Source: an uncultured Eubacterium sp.
Lineage (GTDB): Bacteria > Bacillota > Clostridia > Peptostreptococcales > Anaerovoracaceae
Reading direction: 5' to 3'
Length of the DNA stretch: 64,000 nucleotides
Assembly: GCA_900543485.1 (NCBI GenBank)
Contig: UQRM01000001.1
Span: 62,001 to 126,000 of the forward strand
Shown here: piece after piece, positions 55,823-63,706 of the stretch
Numbering within the stretch: position 1 is the first letter of the stretch
Layout: each line of letters opens with the position of its first letter
Program-made: the position numbers and the translations under genes
The notes under the pieces: generated by a model
What the model was told of the DNA's origin: nothing
What the model saw: only the letters and a program-made list of their open reading frames with translations
The model's database searches: none

Positions 55823-56304
55823 TGGGAGGACTTTCGGAGCTGATAACGCGCCAGGCTGAGACCCTGGCGGTAATGTTCTGCGGAGGTGTTTTCACGGAAA
55901 GCTTATGGCAAGCCAGGAAACTCCTGCAGCTCAAAACAGGCAGCAGATTCCTGAGGGCTGTGGGGGAAATCGGATTTTGGATCTCTTCAGCGGCAGTTAT
56001 CTCCGCGTTCCTGTATTACTGCGCTTTTGGGAAGATATCGTTCCACGCCCTTTTGGGCTTTTGGGCAGGTCTCTTGTTGTGGAAAAAAATCTGCTGTGTT
56101 ATAATCAGACCATGGGTAAAAGACGACGCAGCAAAGAATTCAAAAATAACAGCCAGGTCATCGATATGGAGCAGGCCAGGGCGCAGAGGCTGGAAAAGAG
56201 AAGGGCGGAGAGGCAGCGGGAAGAGAAGAAGGCTCAGGAAGCTGCCCGACGCAAGACGAGAGGAAAAATGGCTATCAGAAGAAGCCGCAACAGACGGCGA
56301 CTGA
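55819..56304 (+). CDS. yabQ: spore cortex protein YabQ, with a long overlapping tail
   Basis: A 161-codon frame. The first 100 or so residues hold three to four hydrophobic segments with the pattern of YabQ (GVFTESLWQARKLLQLKTG, then GFWAGLLLWKKICCV). From about residue 98 the frame overlaps divIC by 193 nt and becomes Arg/Lys-rich and unstructured, looking like read-through of another gene. YabQ is needed for the spore cortex in Bacillus. A GTG at 55819 and an ATG at 55822 are both possible starts. Confidence 0.8.
   Translation: MMGGLSELITRQAETLAVMFCGGVFTESLWQARKLLQLKTGSRFLRAVGEIGFWISSAAVISAFLYYCAFGKISFHALLGFWAGLLLWKKICCVIIRPWVKDDAAKNSKITARSSIWSRPGRRGWKREGRRGSGKRRRLRKLPDARREEKWLSEEAATDGD
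56077..56105 (+). promoter_or_regulatory. promoter inside yabQ giving a probable leaderless divIC mRNA
   Basis: TTGTGG (56077-56082) and TATAAT (56100-56105) are 17 nt apart, with an extended -10 (TGTTATAAT). The divIC ATG begins 7 nt after the -10, so the mRNA would start at or next to the start codon. No ribosome site is present. Confidence 0.65.
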
Positions 56305-56582
56305 TGATAGGCATTGTTGTTATGGTCATAATCGGACTCATTTCATTTTCCGTGATAAATATAATTTCCCTCAAGAGGGAACAGCATGATATGGAACAGC
56401 AGAAGCAGGAACTGGAGGAAGAGAAGGAACAGCTGAGCAAGGAGCTGGAGAACGCGGGCGATCTGCAGAATCTGGAGGAACAGGCCAGGGATCAGCTGCG
56501 GCTCATAAAGCCAGGTGAAAAGATCTATATATTCCCGGAGGAGATAACTCAGACGGAGGAGACCACAGAGGCGGAGGAATAG
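56112..56582 (+). CDS. divIC: septum formation initiator DivIC/FtsB-family protein
   Basis: A 156-residue protein with a basic cytoplasmic N-terminus (1-57), a single membrane helix (about 59-80, MIGIVVMVIIGLISFSVI), and an outside coiled coil (KREQHDMEQQKQELEEEKEQ). The end has the ARDQLRLIKPGEKIYIF motif of the family. It joins the division complex. The ATG at 56112 lies in another frame of yabQ. The place after yabP-yabQ is conserved in Firmicutes. Confidence 0.9.
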   Translation: MGKRRRSKEFKNNSQVIDMEQARAQRLEKRRAERQREEKKAQEAARRKTRGKMAIRRSRNRRRLMIGIVVMVIIGLISFSVINIISLKREQHDMEQQKQELEEEKEQLSKELENAGDLQNLEEQARDQLRLIKPGEKIYIFPEEITQTEETTEAEE

Positions 56583-56588
56583 AGCGTC

Positions 56589-57143
56589 ATGGCTGATGAA
56601 ATGCGTGTCAGGGAGATAATCGTCGTGGAAGGGCGCGATGATACGGCGGCCATCAAAAAAAGTGTTGATGCCGTCACAATAGAAACACATGGGTATGGTA
56701 TAACAGAAAGAACCTGGAAACTGATAGAAAAAGCGTACGCCGAAAAGGGGATCATAATCTTCACCGATCCGGATCACGCAGGACAGCAGATAAGGAAAAG
56801 GCTGCTGCAGCGGTTTCCCAAAGCCAAGGAAGCGTTCCTCGACAGGAGCGACGCGGAAAAGGCCGGAGATATAGGAATAGAAAACGCGACCAGCGAAGCC
56901 ATAAGGGCGGCTCTCGAGAAAGCTCACTGCGTCGTTGAAAAGGATCAGGGGGAACCGCGTTTCACCATGGAGGATATGGTGGACTCCGGACTTGTGGGAC
57001 AAGCGGATTCAGCCCTCAGGCGGCAGTCAGTGGGAAAAGCGCTGGGAATAGGATATGGCAACGGCAAAAGCTTCCTGCAAAAGCTGAATAAATTCGGCAT
57101 CACTGCGGAAGAGCTTTATAAGGCCATTGGAGATCACAGATGA
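56589..57143 (+). CDS. rnmV: ribonuclease M5
   Basis: A 184-residue TOPRIM nuclease that matures 5S rRNA in Gram-positives. The TOPRIM motifs are IIVVEGRDD near the N-terminus and IIIFTDPDHAGQQIRKRL. Further parts are KAGDIGIENAT and GYGNGKSFLQKLNKFGI. It overlaps rsmA by 4 nt. The first ATG is 6 nt after the divIC stop codon; the second at 56601 is also possible. Confidence 0.95.
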   Translation: MADEMRVREIIVVEGRDDTAAIKKSVDAVTIETHGYGITERTWKLIEKAYAEKGIIIFTDPDHAGQQIRKRLLQRFPKAKEAFLDRSDAEKAGDIGIENATSEAIRAALEKAHCVVEKDQGEPRFTMEDMVDSGLVGQADSALRRQSVGKALGIGYGNGKSFLQKLNKFGITAEELYKAIGDHR

Positions 57144-58015
57144 AACTTCATGAACCATCTACGATACGAGATATAAAAGACCGATACGATTTCAGACTTT
57201 CCAAGAGCCTGGGACAGAATTTCATAACCGATAGGAACGTTATCATGAGGATCGTCGACGGAGCGGATATAAGCCCTGAGGATCTGGTCATCGAGATAGG
57301 TCCCGGCATCGGTGTGCTGACAGCGGCAGCTGCCGAGAGAGCGGCCAGGGTCGTGGCTGTGGAAATAGACCGTAAACTTATCCCCATATTGGAGGAGACG
57401 CTGATCGGGTATCGAAATATCAGGGTGATAAATCAGGATATAATGAAGACCGACATAAATGAAATAATCGAAGAAGAAAGACACGCGGAGACTTTCAGGG
57501 GTGATGTGAAGATAATCGGCAACCTGCCTTACTATATTACCACACCTATCATCATGGGCATACTGGAAAAGGGCGTAAAAGCTGAAAGTATAACCATAAT
57601 GATGCAGAAGGAGGTGGCTGACAGGATAAAGGCATCTCCTGGCGGCAAGGTATACGGGGCGCTGTCGGTAGCAGTGCAGTATTACTGCACTGTGGAGGAT
57701 ATCGCTTCCGTACCCAGGGATGTATTCATTCCGCAGCCCAAGGTGGATTCAGCTGTGCTGAGACTCCGCCTGAGACAGGAGAGCCCTGTGGAGCTGACGG
57801 ATAAGGCGGTCTTTTTTTCCTGCATAAAACATGGTTTTGGACAGAGAAGGAAGACGCTCCACAATTCCCTTACGGGAGTCGGAGGGCTTTCCAAGGAGCA
57901 GGTCGGACGCGTGCTGGAAGAAGCGGGGATAGACCCCGGCAGAAGGGCCGAGACCCTGGATATGGAAGAATTCGCTGCTATTGCCAACGGCGTAGCGGCT
58001 TGCTGCGGGAGATAA
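57140..58015 (+). CDS. rsmA: 16S rRNA dimethyladenosine transferase
   Basis: A 291-residue SAM-dependent enzyme that dimethylates two adenines near the 16S 3' end. The N-terminal SKSLGQNFITDRN, the SAM site VIEIGPGIGVLT, and the catalytic NLPYYITTPI are typical. Start overlaps the rnmV stop in ATGA, so the two are coupled. Confidence 0.98.
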   Translation: MKLHEPSTIRDIKDRYDFRLSKSLGQNFITDRNVIMRIVDGADISPEDLVIEIGPGIGVLTAAAAERAARVVAVEIDRKLIPILEETLIGYRNIRVINQDIMKTDINEIIEEERHAETFRGDVKIIGNLPYYITTPIIMGILEKGVKAESITIMMQKEVADRIKASPGGKVYGALSVAVQYYCTVEDIASVPRDVFIPQPKVDSAVLRLRLRQESPVELTDKAVFFSCIKHGFGQRRKTLHNSLTGVGGLSKEQVGRVLEEAGIDPGRRAETLDMEEFAAIANGVAACCGR

Positions 58016-58021
58016 ACAAAA

Positions 58022-60007
58022 ATGGAAAAAATCAAGGATTTCTGCAATAAATATCTTAAGAATTACATAGTGTTGCTTTTTGCGGTAGCTGTATTTTTGA
58101 ATCTCGTGATAGAAACGCTGGCGAGACACTCGCTCATTGAATCTGTATCCTTCCTGATACACAGCCCACTGGTATTTCTCTGTAACGTGCTGCTGATATG
58201 GGCTGTCTTGTCTCCTGCGCTGCTGTTCAGGAGAAGGATATTCGCCATGTGCATGCTTTCTCTCATATGGCTGGCGCTGGGTATCACCAACGGAGTGATC
58301 CTTTCCAACAGGATGACGCCGTTTACTATCTATGACCTAAGCAGCCTTCAGGATGGTTTGTCCATCGTTTCCAATTATTTTTCCGTGACGACGATGGTAA
58401 TAGCCGTAGCGGCGGCGGTGGCGCTGGTCATCGCTATCATAATCCTGTTCCGTAAGGCGCCGAAGATGAAGGAAAAAGTCAATTACAGGAGGGCGGCCGC
58501 AGCGATCGTCATAATCGCGGTCGGTACCTTCGGGGTATTCCAGCTGGCTATCAGAGGCGGCGTGCTGGACACTTTCTTCGGCAATCTGGCTTACGGCTAC
58601 AGCGACAACGGTGTGCCTTACTGTTTTCTGGTGACCTGGATGGATCAGGGGATAGATAAGCCGTCCAACTATTCGGCTGATATGATAGAGAGCATATTCT
58701 ATGACGGAGAACTGGGGGATGACGGTATATACACCCCTGGAGAGGACGACGATACAGATGTGGAGAACACGCCTAACATCCTGTTCCTGCAGCTGGAGTC
58801 CTTCATGGATCCGACACTGGTGGAGGGCCTGGAATATTCCAAAGATCCTATACCTAATTACAGAAAGCTGATGGAGGAATATTCCTCGGGATATCTCACA
58901 GTACCTGCTGTGGGAGCCGGTACGGCCAATGTGGAATTCGAAGTGATGACGGGTATAAGCGCCAGATTTTTCGGGCCTGGCGAATACCCTTATAAGAATA
59001 TACTCAGGGAAACGACAGTAGAATCTACGCCTAATGATCTGAAACTGCTGGGCTATTCCTCCCATGCCATACATAATCACAGAGGTGCCTTTTACGGCAG
59101 AAACAAGGTGTTTTCCAATATGGGATTCGATACTTTCACATGTCTGGAATACATGAACAACGTGACCAAGACGCCGAGGAACTGGGCTAAAGACGGTATT
59201 CTGACAGAACAGATCATGGATGCTCTGGAGAGCACTGACGGGAAGGACTATATCTACACTATTTCCGTTCAGGGACACGGCAAATATCCTACGGAGCAGG
59301 TGATAGAGGATCCTGCCATCACCGTGACCAAGGCGGAAACGGAAGAGCAGCGCTGGACTTACGAATACTATGTCAACCAGGTATATGAAATGGATCTGTT
59401 CGTCAAGGAACTGACCGATACGCTGGCCAGCTATGACGAGGACGTGATACTCGTCATGTACGGGGATCACCTGCCTGCATTGGATATGACGGAAGAGACC
59501 ATGAAGAACGGATCCATATATCAGACTCAGTATATAATATGGAATAATTTCGGCATGGAAAAGGAAGACAAAGATCTTAACGCTTATGAACTGACTGCCG
59601 AGGTCCTGGACAGACTGGGGATCTCTGTGGGGATGATGAACAAATACCAGCAGAACTACAAGGGAGAAGAAAATTATCTGACTAACCTGGAAGCGCTGGC
59701 GTACGATATGCTCTATGGAGAACATTACATCTACGGAGGCAAAAACCCGTATGAAGCAACGGATCTTCAGATGGGCGTCAAGAAGATAAAGATAGATGAG
59801 ATCGTCGAGATAGGCGACAATTACTACATCAAAGGACAGAACTTCACTGAATACAGTAAAGTATCGCTGGATGGCGAGATACTGGACACTGTATATCTCG
59901 GCCCTACCATCCTGGCATTGAAGGACAAGGTGGATCCGGAGGATGTGTCCAGGATGAAAGTCAGCCAGGTAGAGAAGAACAGCGAGATCCTCAGTACAAC
60001 TGAGTAG
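58022..60007 (+). CDS. LtaS-like membrane sulfatase (phosphoglycerol transferase family)
   Basis: A 661-residue protein with five N-terminal helices (to about residue 185) and an outside sulfatase-type domain. The nucleophile region is TANVEFEVMTG; metal and catalytic parts are SVQGHGKYP and VMYGDHLP. It resembles lipoteichoic acid synthase and related transferases. The exact glycan is unclear. A C-terminal segment after the catalytic domain (about 580-661) may be an extra beta domain. Starts 7 nt after rsmA with GGGAG upstream. Confidence 0.88.
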   Translation: MEKIKDFCNKYLKNYIVLLFAVAVFLNLVIETLARHSLIESVSFLIHSPLVFLCNVLLIWAVLSPALLFRRRIFAMCMLSLIWLALGITNGVILSNRMTPFTIYDLSSLQDGLSIVSNYFSVTTMVIAVAAAVALVIAIIILFRKAPKMKEKVNYRRAAAAIVIIAVGTFGVFQLAIRGGVLDTFFGNLAYGYSDNGVPYCFLVTWMDQGIDKPSNYSADMIESIFYDGELGDDGIYTPGEDDDTDVENTPNILFLQLESFMDPTLVEGLEYSKDPIPNYRKLMEEYSSGYLTVPAVGAGTANVEFEVMTGISARFFGPGEYPYKNILRETTVESTPNDLKLLGYSSHAIHNHRGAFYGRNKVFSNMGFDTFTCLEYMNNVTKTPRNWAKDGILTEQIMDALESTDGKDYIYTISVQGHGKYPTEQVIEDPAITVTKAETEEQRWTYEYYVNQVYEMDLFVKELTDTLASYDEDVILVMYGDHLPALDMTEETMKNGSIYQTQYIIWNNFGMEKEDKDLNAYELTAEVLDRLGISVGMMNKYQQNYKGEENYLTNLEALAYDMLYGEHYIYGGKNPYEATDLQMGVKKIKIDEIVEIGDNYYIKGQNFTEYSKVSLDGEILDTVYLGPTILALKDKVDPEDVSRMKVSQVEKNSEILSTTE

Positions 60008-60082
60008 TGTACAGGAACGATCATGATCCCGGCTGTATGATCGTCGGTCGATCGCAGAGCCGGAAGTGTGGAGGAACAATAT

Positions 60083-60745
60083 ATGGAAACGATAAAAGTG
60101 CTTGCGATAAATACCAGCCCTCGAAAAGGACGAAACACGGAGCAGCTGCTGGATGAGATACTGGCAGGCTGCCGTTCCTTCGGAGATGAGGGAAGCCTTT
60201 CGGTGGAGACGAAGCTGACAGGCGTCTGTCAGGCAGACCCGGAGGATTTCAAGCTGTGCCGGGGCTGCTGGGCCTGTGCCAAGACGGGGAAATGTGTGTG
60301 CGGCGACGATTTCATCAAGAGGATCTACGACGATATCGCCCGATCTGATGTCGTCGTATGGGGCGTGCCGGTCTACTTCTACAGCGTGCCGGCTCAGTGT
60401 AAGGCTATAATGGACAGAGCGCTGGCATACATGCCCGTGGGAAACGGTAAGGTATCAGCCACCGGACTGACCTGCGGCAGCGCCGGAGTGTTGAGCACGC
60501 TGCAGGCCATGCAGAGCTTCTATAGCTGTAACGACTTCGTCGACACCGGATGGGTAGCTACTTACGGCAAGACGAAGGATAAAGAGAAGGGAAAAGAAGT
60601 AGCCTTTGATCTGGGACGCAAAGCCGTCAGGATGGCAGCCATCCTCAAAGCTGCCAGGGAAAAGGCGGAAGAGGACGGAGACGAAGCACTGCTGAAAGAC
60701 CTGGAGCATACCAACCACTTCGCTTACGGGACCCATACCTTTTAA
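60083..60745 (+). CDS. iron-sulfur flavoprotein / NAD(P)H-dependent FMN reductase
   Basis: A 220-residue flavodoxin-fold protein. VLAINTSPRKGRNTEQLL is the FMN-phosphate loop. The cysteines of CRGCWACAKTGKC (near residue 62) match the compact C-x2-C-x2-C-x4-C cluster motif of iron-sulfur flavoproteins of anaerobes. VVVWGVPVYFYSVPAQCKAI is the usual second half of the flavin site. Start at 60083 follows GGAGG; a GTG five codons earlier overlaps the ribosome site. Confidence 0.9.
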   Translation: METIKVLAINTSPRKGRNTEQLLDEILAGCRSFGDEGSLSVETKLTGVCQADPEDFKLCRGCWACAKTGKCVCGDDFIKRIYDDIARSDVVVWGVPVYFYSVPAQCKAIMDRALAYMPVGNGKVSATGLTCGSAGVLSTLQAMQSFYSCNDFVDTGWVATYGKTKDKEKGKEVAFDLGRKAVRMAAILKAAREKAEEDGDEALLKDLEHTNHFAYGTHTF

Positions 60746-60766
60746 GAACGATCGAATCGAATAATA

Positions 60767-60822
60767 GGGGCTGTCGCACAGCTGACCAAATCAGGTCAGC
60801 TGCAGCGACAGCCCCATTTTTT
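60767..60822 (+). terminator. terminator after the flavoprotein gene
   Basis: GGGGCTGTCGC and GCGACAGCCCC flank a second stem (GCTGACC/GGTCAGC) around AAATCA, followed by ATTTTTTG. The loop word and outer arm recur in other intergenic hairpins here. Confidence 0.9.
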
Positions 60823-60900
60823 GTCTTGACCGTGGTGCTCTCTGTTATGACAGTGACATATCATTCTTAAATATTTTTCTATATTTTTCCATGTAAATTA

Positions 60901-60945
60901 TTGACATAAAGCCCGTGCTGTGCTATTTTTCAAATATGGTAATAT
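60901..60945 (+). promoter_or_regulatory. promoter region of the Rpn-family gene
   Basis: TTGACA at 60901-60906 is a perfect -35 with TATTTT 17 nt downstream (60924-60929). A second candidate is the extended -10 TGGTAATAT at 60937-60945. Confidence 0.55.
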
Positions 60946-60998
60946 ATTCCATATTGCGGCCGCGGATGCAGCAGTATATAATGAAAGGAGAATCGAAA

Positions 60999-61880
60999 TT
61001 GAAGATAGAAAAATGTGAATTGAAGGATCTCGATTTGCTGGACAGATTCCTGTTTGCAGAGGCCATCGAGGATCCTGAAACGATGGAATTGATATTGGAA
61101 ATAATCCTGGGCAGGGAGGTCATTCTCAGACATCTTCCTCATGCGGAAAAAGAACAGAGACGATTCCTCTGGAGCAAGCAAGTGAAACTTGACGTATGGG
61201 CCAAGGATGTGGATGATGTTGTCTACGATACTGAGGTTCAGAAGCGAGACACCAAAGACTTACCGAAGAGAAGCAGACTTTACAACAGCATGATAGACAG
61301 CAATTTGTTGCCGCCGGGGACACTGAGCTACATTCCTCTCAACGATGTATACGTTATTATGATAATGCCTTTCGACTTGTTCGGTAAAGGACTGTATAAG
61401 TATACATTCAATATGAGGTGTAAGGAAGTGCCGGGTATGGAGCTGGAGGATGGAGCCACCAGAATATTCCTCAACACGAGAGGGACGAATCCCGAGGGAG
61501 TAAGCGAAGAACTCATCGAGCTGCTGGAATACTTCGAGCACTCCACAGCTGAAACGGCAAGCAGAGCGGGAAGCGAGAGGATAGCGAGACTCCACGAGAA
61601 GATTTCCGATATCAAAGCCAGTGAAGAGATCGGGGTGAAGTTTATGAACGCGTGGGAAGAAAAGCTGCTGGACAGGCAGGACGGATATGAGGAAGGCCTG
61701 AAAGACGGTAAGGAAGAGGGGCTTTTAGCTGGTCGTAAGGAAGGACTCAAAGAAGGTCTGGCGGCCGGTGAAAAGAAAGGCCATAGGAAAATCGCTGCCA
61801 GGATGAAAGCCAAGGGCATGGATCTGACAGAGATTGCAGAGCTGACAGGACTTGAGATTTCACAGCTGGAGAAACTGTAA
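60999..61880 (+). CDS. Rpn-family recombination-promoting nuclease
   Basis: A 293-residue protein of the PD-(D/E)XK-type Rpn/PDDEXK_2 family. The nuclease core includes KLDVWAKDVDDVVYDTEVQ, with D and E-x-Q placed as in the family, then RSRLYNSMIDSNLL. Near the C-terminus is a Gly/Glu/Lys stretch of short repeats (DGKEEG, AGRKEG, KEGLAAGEKKG), typical of these proteins. A TTG start at 60999 is chosen for AAAGGAG upstream. Rpn proteins promote recombination and travel between genomes. Confidence 0.88.
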   Translation: MKIEKCELKDLDLLDRFLFAEAIEDPETMELILEIILGREVILRHLPHAEKEQRRFLWSKQVKLDVWAKDVDDVVYDTEVQKRDTKDLPKRSRLYNSMIDSNLLPPGTLSYIPLNDVYVIMIMPFDLFGKGLYKYTFNMRCKEVPGMELEDGATRIFLNTRGTNPEGVSEELIELLEYFEHSTAETASRAGSERIARLHEKISDIKASEEIGVKFMNAWEEKLLDRQDGYEEGLKDGKEEGLLAGRKEGLKEGLAAGEKKGHRKIAARMKAKGMDLTEIAELTGLEISQLEKL

Positions 61881-61918
61881 AACCATATTACAGTGGGGAT
61901 TTATGCGGTTCTCGCAGT

Positions 61919-62419
61919 TCATTCCTCCACATACCACTCTATAACGTTTATATTGCCTCCCGTGACCCTGGCCACCACGTGGAGGCTTTTTTCTGTGTAA
62001 AAGCTTCTGTCAGCTGTGTCAGCCACATCGGTTCCTGCCTCGATAGCCACACTGAAGGAGAAGACTCCGCCGTTGTGGGAGATAGTTATCTCATCGTCGC
62101 CGCTGTCGTATTTCAGCTCGCCGTTCTCATCGGTCAGGGAGACACCGTCGTCAGCTGCCAGGATCGCCAGAATTTCCGTGGCAGTGGTTTCAGCGGCGTA
62201 ATACCTGGTACAGTCATCCGCGTTTTCGTTGGCGGCAGCCAGCTTTTCAGACGACGAACCGAAGACTGCCGCTGAGAAACAGGCCATGGCGAAAACGATG
62301 AACATGACGGCGATAGCCGCGACGATCAAAGTGATCGATGGCCTGACGGGCAGACTGTTGTCGATGAAACGATAAACTTTTTCCGATGAGGCTCCGCGTC
62401 TCCTGTAGTTGTGTCTCAC
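61919..62419 (-). CDS. pseudopilin-like membrane-anchored protein (third of three)
   Basis: A 166-residue protein with a basic N-terminus, one membrane helix (about 29-52, ITLIVAAIAVMFIVFAMACF) and a small outside domain. No motif is recognised. GTG start overlaps the preceding stop codon by 4 nt. The three genes share the same layout and may form minor pilins or a secretion pseudopilus. Confidence 0.6.
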   Translation of the reverse strand: MRHNYRRRGASSEKVYRFIDNSLPVRPSITLIVAAIAVMFIVFAMACFSAAVFGSSSEKLAAANENADDCTRYYAAETTATEILAILAADDGVSLTDENGELKYDSGDDEITISHNGGVFSFSVAIEAGTDVADTADRSFYTEKSLHVVARVTGGNINVIEWYVEE

Positions 62420-62895
62420 TGCCGGCCACCCCCTCTCACCGGTGTTTTGAATGTAAGGTGATATATTTCCTGACCTGTCTCACTGCTCTGTACAGTTATA
62501 TCGTACTGGTAACAAAAATCAGCCGTGCTCTTTTCTGCCACAGCCCTGTACGGACTGTTGGTCTGAGCCGCAGGCCGCAGATCGTCATCGTAATAGAAAG
62601 TCAAGGTGCTGTCCGTAGCATCATAGAGCTGATGGTCGTTCATCAGCTGGCCTGCCGCGTTCATGTTGCCGTTGGCAGCTTTCAGGGTTTCGGCGATCGA
62701 TGTGGTCTCCGTCACGGCCCGGTTCAGCAGACGTGAGTCAGAGGAATTACGGTCGGCGTAGATGAACATGGTTATACAGGCCAGAAGAGCAGCGATAAAG
62801 AGGATGATGGCCGTCGCGCCGCACAGGAAGAAGACCGTCTTTTGAGATGGCCTTCGAAGTTTTACGTCAGCCAATATGCCATGTATCCTATTCAT
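62416..62895 (-). CDS. pseudopilin-like membrane-anchored protein (second of three)
   Basis: A 159-residue protein with one N-terminal helix (about 25-46, VFFLCGATAIILFIAALLAC) and an outside domain of beta type (STLTFYYDDDLRP). Start chosen at ATG 62895 after GGAGGAGG, overlapping the upstream gene by 8 nt. No known domain is identified. Confidence 0.65.
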   Translation of the reverse strand: MNRIHGILADVKLRRPSQKTVFFLCGATAIILFIAALLACITMFIYADRNSSDSRLLNRAVTETTSIAETLKAANGNMNAAGQLMNDHQLYDATDSTLTFYYDDDLRPAAQTNSPYRAVAEKSTADFCYQYDITVQSSETGQEIYHLTFKTPVRGGGRQ

Positions 62896-63394
62896 CGGAA
62901 CCACCTCCTCCATCGGCTATATAGACATTTACAGTGGAGCGTTCTCCTGCTTGGGTCACGATAGTGATCTCAAGGAGTCCATTTTGGAGGATCCTGAAAG
63001 CAGCTGATTTCAGAGCCATGACAGGTTCTCCTGATTCAGGAGAGACCGTTTTGCCTGCGTCGACGGAAGTCCGCATCAGCTGGCCGTCATAGACGAAATA
63101 CCAGGTTTCACGGGCTGTCTTAGAAGCTTTTGATGTATCGGAAATCACCAGGGCGGGGCGCTCTCCGCCAAGGGATGCTGTCCTCACATTGGAAAAGCTT
63201 TCGCATTCTCTGAGGCGGTCAGTGAAATAGGCAGCTGCGGTGCAGACCTCCTGTTGCCGTTCGTCAGCAGAGGAGTTTTCATAGACGCGGCTGCCCAGTA
63301 GAGCCAGGATCAGCGATACTGCCAGCACAGCGACAGCGAGGAATATGAGGACAATGATATCCATCTGTTTTTTCGACAGTTTTAAACTTTTCAT
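62888..63394 (-). CDS. DUF4860-like membrane-anchored protein (first of three)
   Basis: A 168-residue protein. One helix at about 11-34 (MDIIVLIFLAVAVLAVSLIL) precedes an outside domain with ALVISDTSKA and TWYFVYDGQLMRT, a pattern I associate with DUF4860. These proteins often sit in type IV pilus or competence gene sets. No pilin peptidase or ATPase gene lies within the window, so the link is not proven. The upstream side is the word-array island. Confidence 0.7.
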   Translation of the reverse strand: MKSLKLSKKQMDIIVLIFLAVAVLAVSLILALLGSRVYENSSADERQQEVCTAAAYFTDRLRECESFSNVRTASLGGERPALVISDTSKASKTARETWYFVYDGQLMRTSVDAGKTVSPESGEPVMALKSAAFRILQNGLLEITIVTQAGERSTVNVYIADGGGGSDE

Positions 63395-63419
63395 GTGATT
63401 AGTATACCATGTCCCAATG

Positions 63420-63605
63420 GCCAATGCACCAATGAACCGGATTTTGGCACGGGACATGGTGCAGTTTTTGAGCAATAATGGGGATTTTGCACCTAATGTG
63501 CGATAATTTCCAGGAGTTTTGGTGCATTGACAGGAACAGAAAGCCTTGAAAAGCTGGAAAATGCACCATAGCAGCGTTATTACGGCTGTTTGTGGGTGCA
63601 TTTTG
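63420..63605. repeat. intergenic island D: alternating TGCACC/GGTGCA word array
   Basis: The gene-free stretch 63395-63706 holds six copies of one 6-base word in strictly alternating orientation: TGCACC at 63425, 63488 and 63562 and GGTGCA at 63458, 63521 and 63595. Distances are 33, 30, 33, 41 and 33 nt. Read from the other end this is 33-41-33-30-33, nearly the series of island A (33-42-33-31-33). The only other TGCACC cluster in view is at the left edge of island A. Function unknown. Confidence 0.65.
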
Positions 63606-63706
63606 AAAATGACGAAGAGGGCGACCGAAGGAAAATTTGTGGTTCGTATTGCGCCGGCCCTTCGGAATGGAGTATCATATGAGAAGAACAGCACAAGGGA
63701 GGAGAC

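Noticed and set aside
58337..60079. 580-codon frame antisense to the LtaS-like gene
   Set aside because: Long antisense frames arise from codon bias here; the encoded sequence is His/Val/Tyr-rich without domains, while the plus-strand gene is certain.
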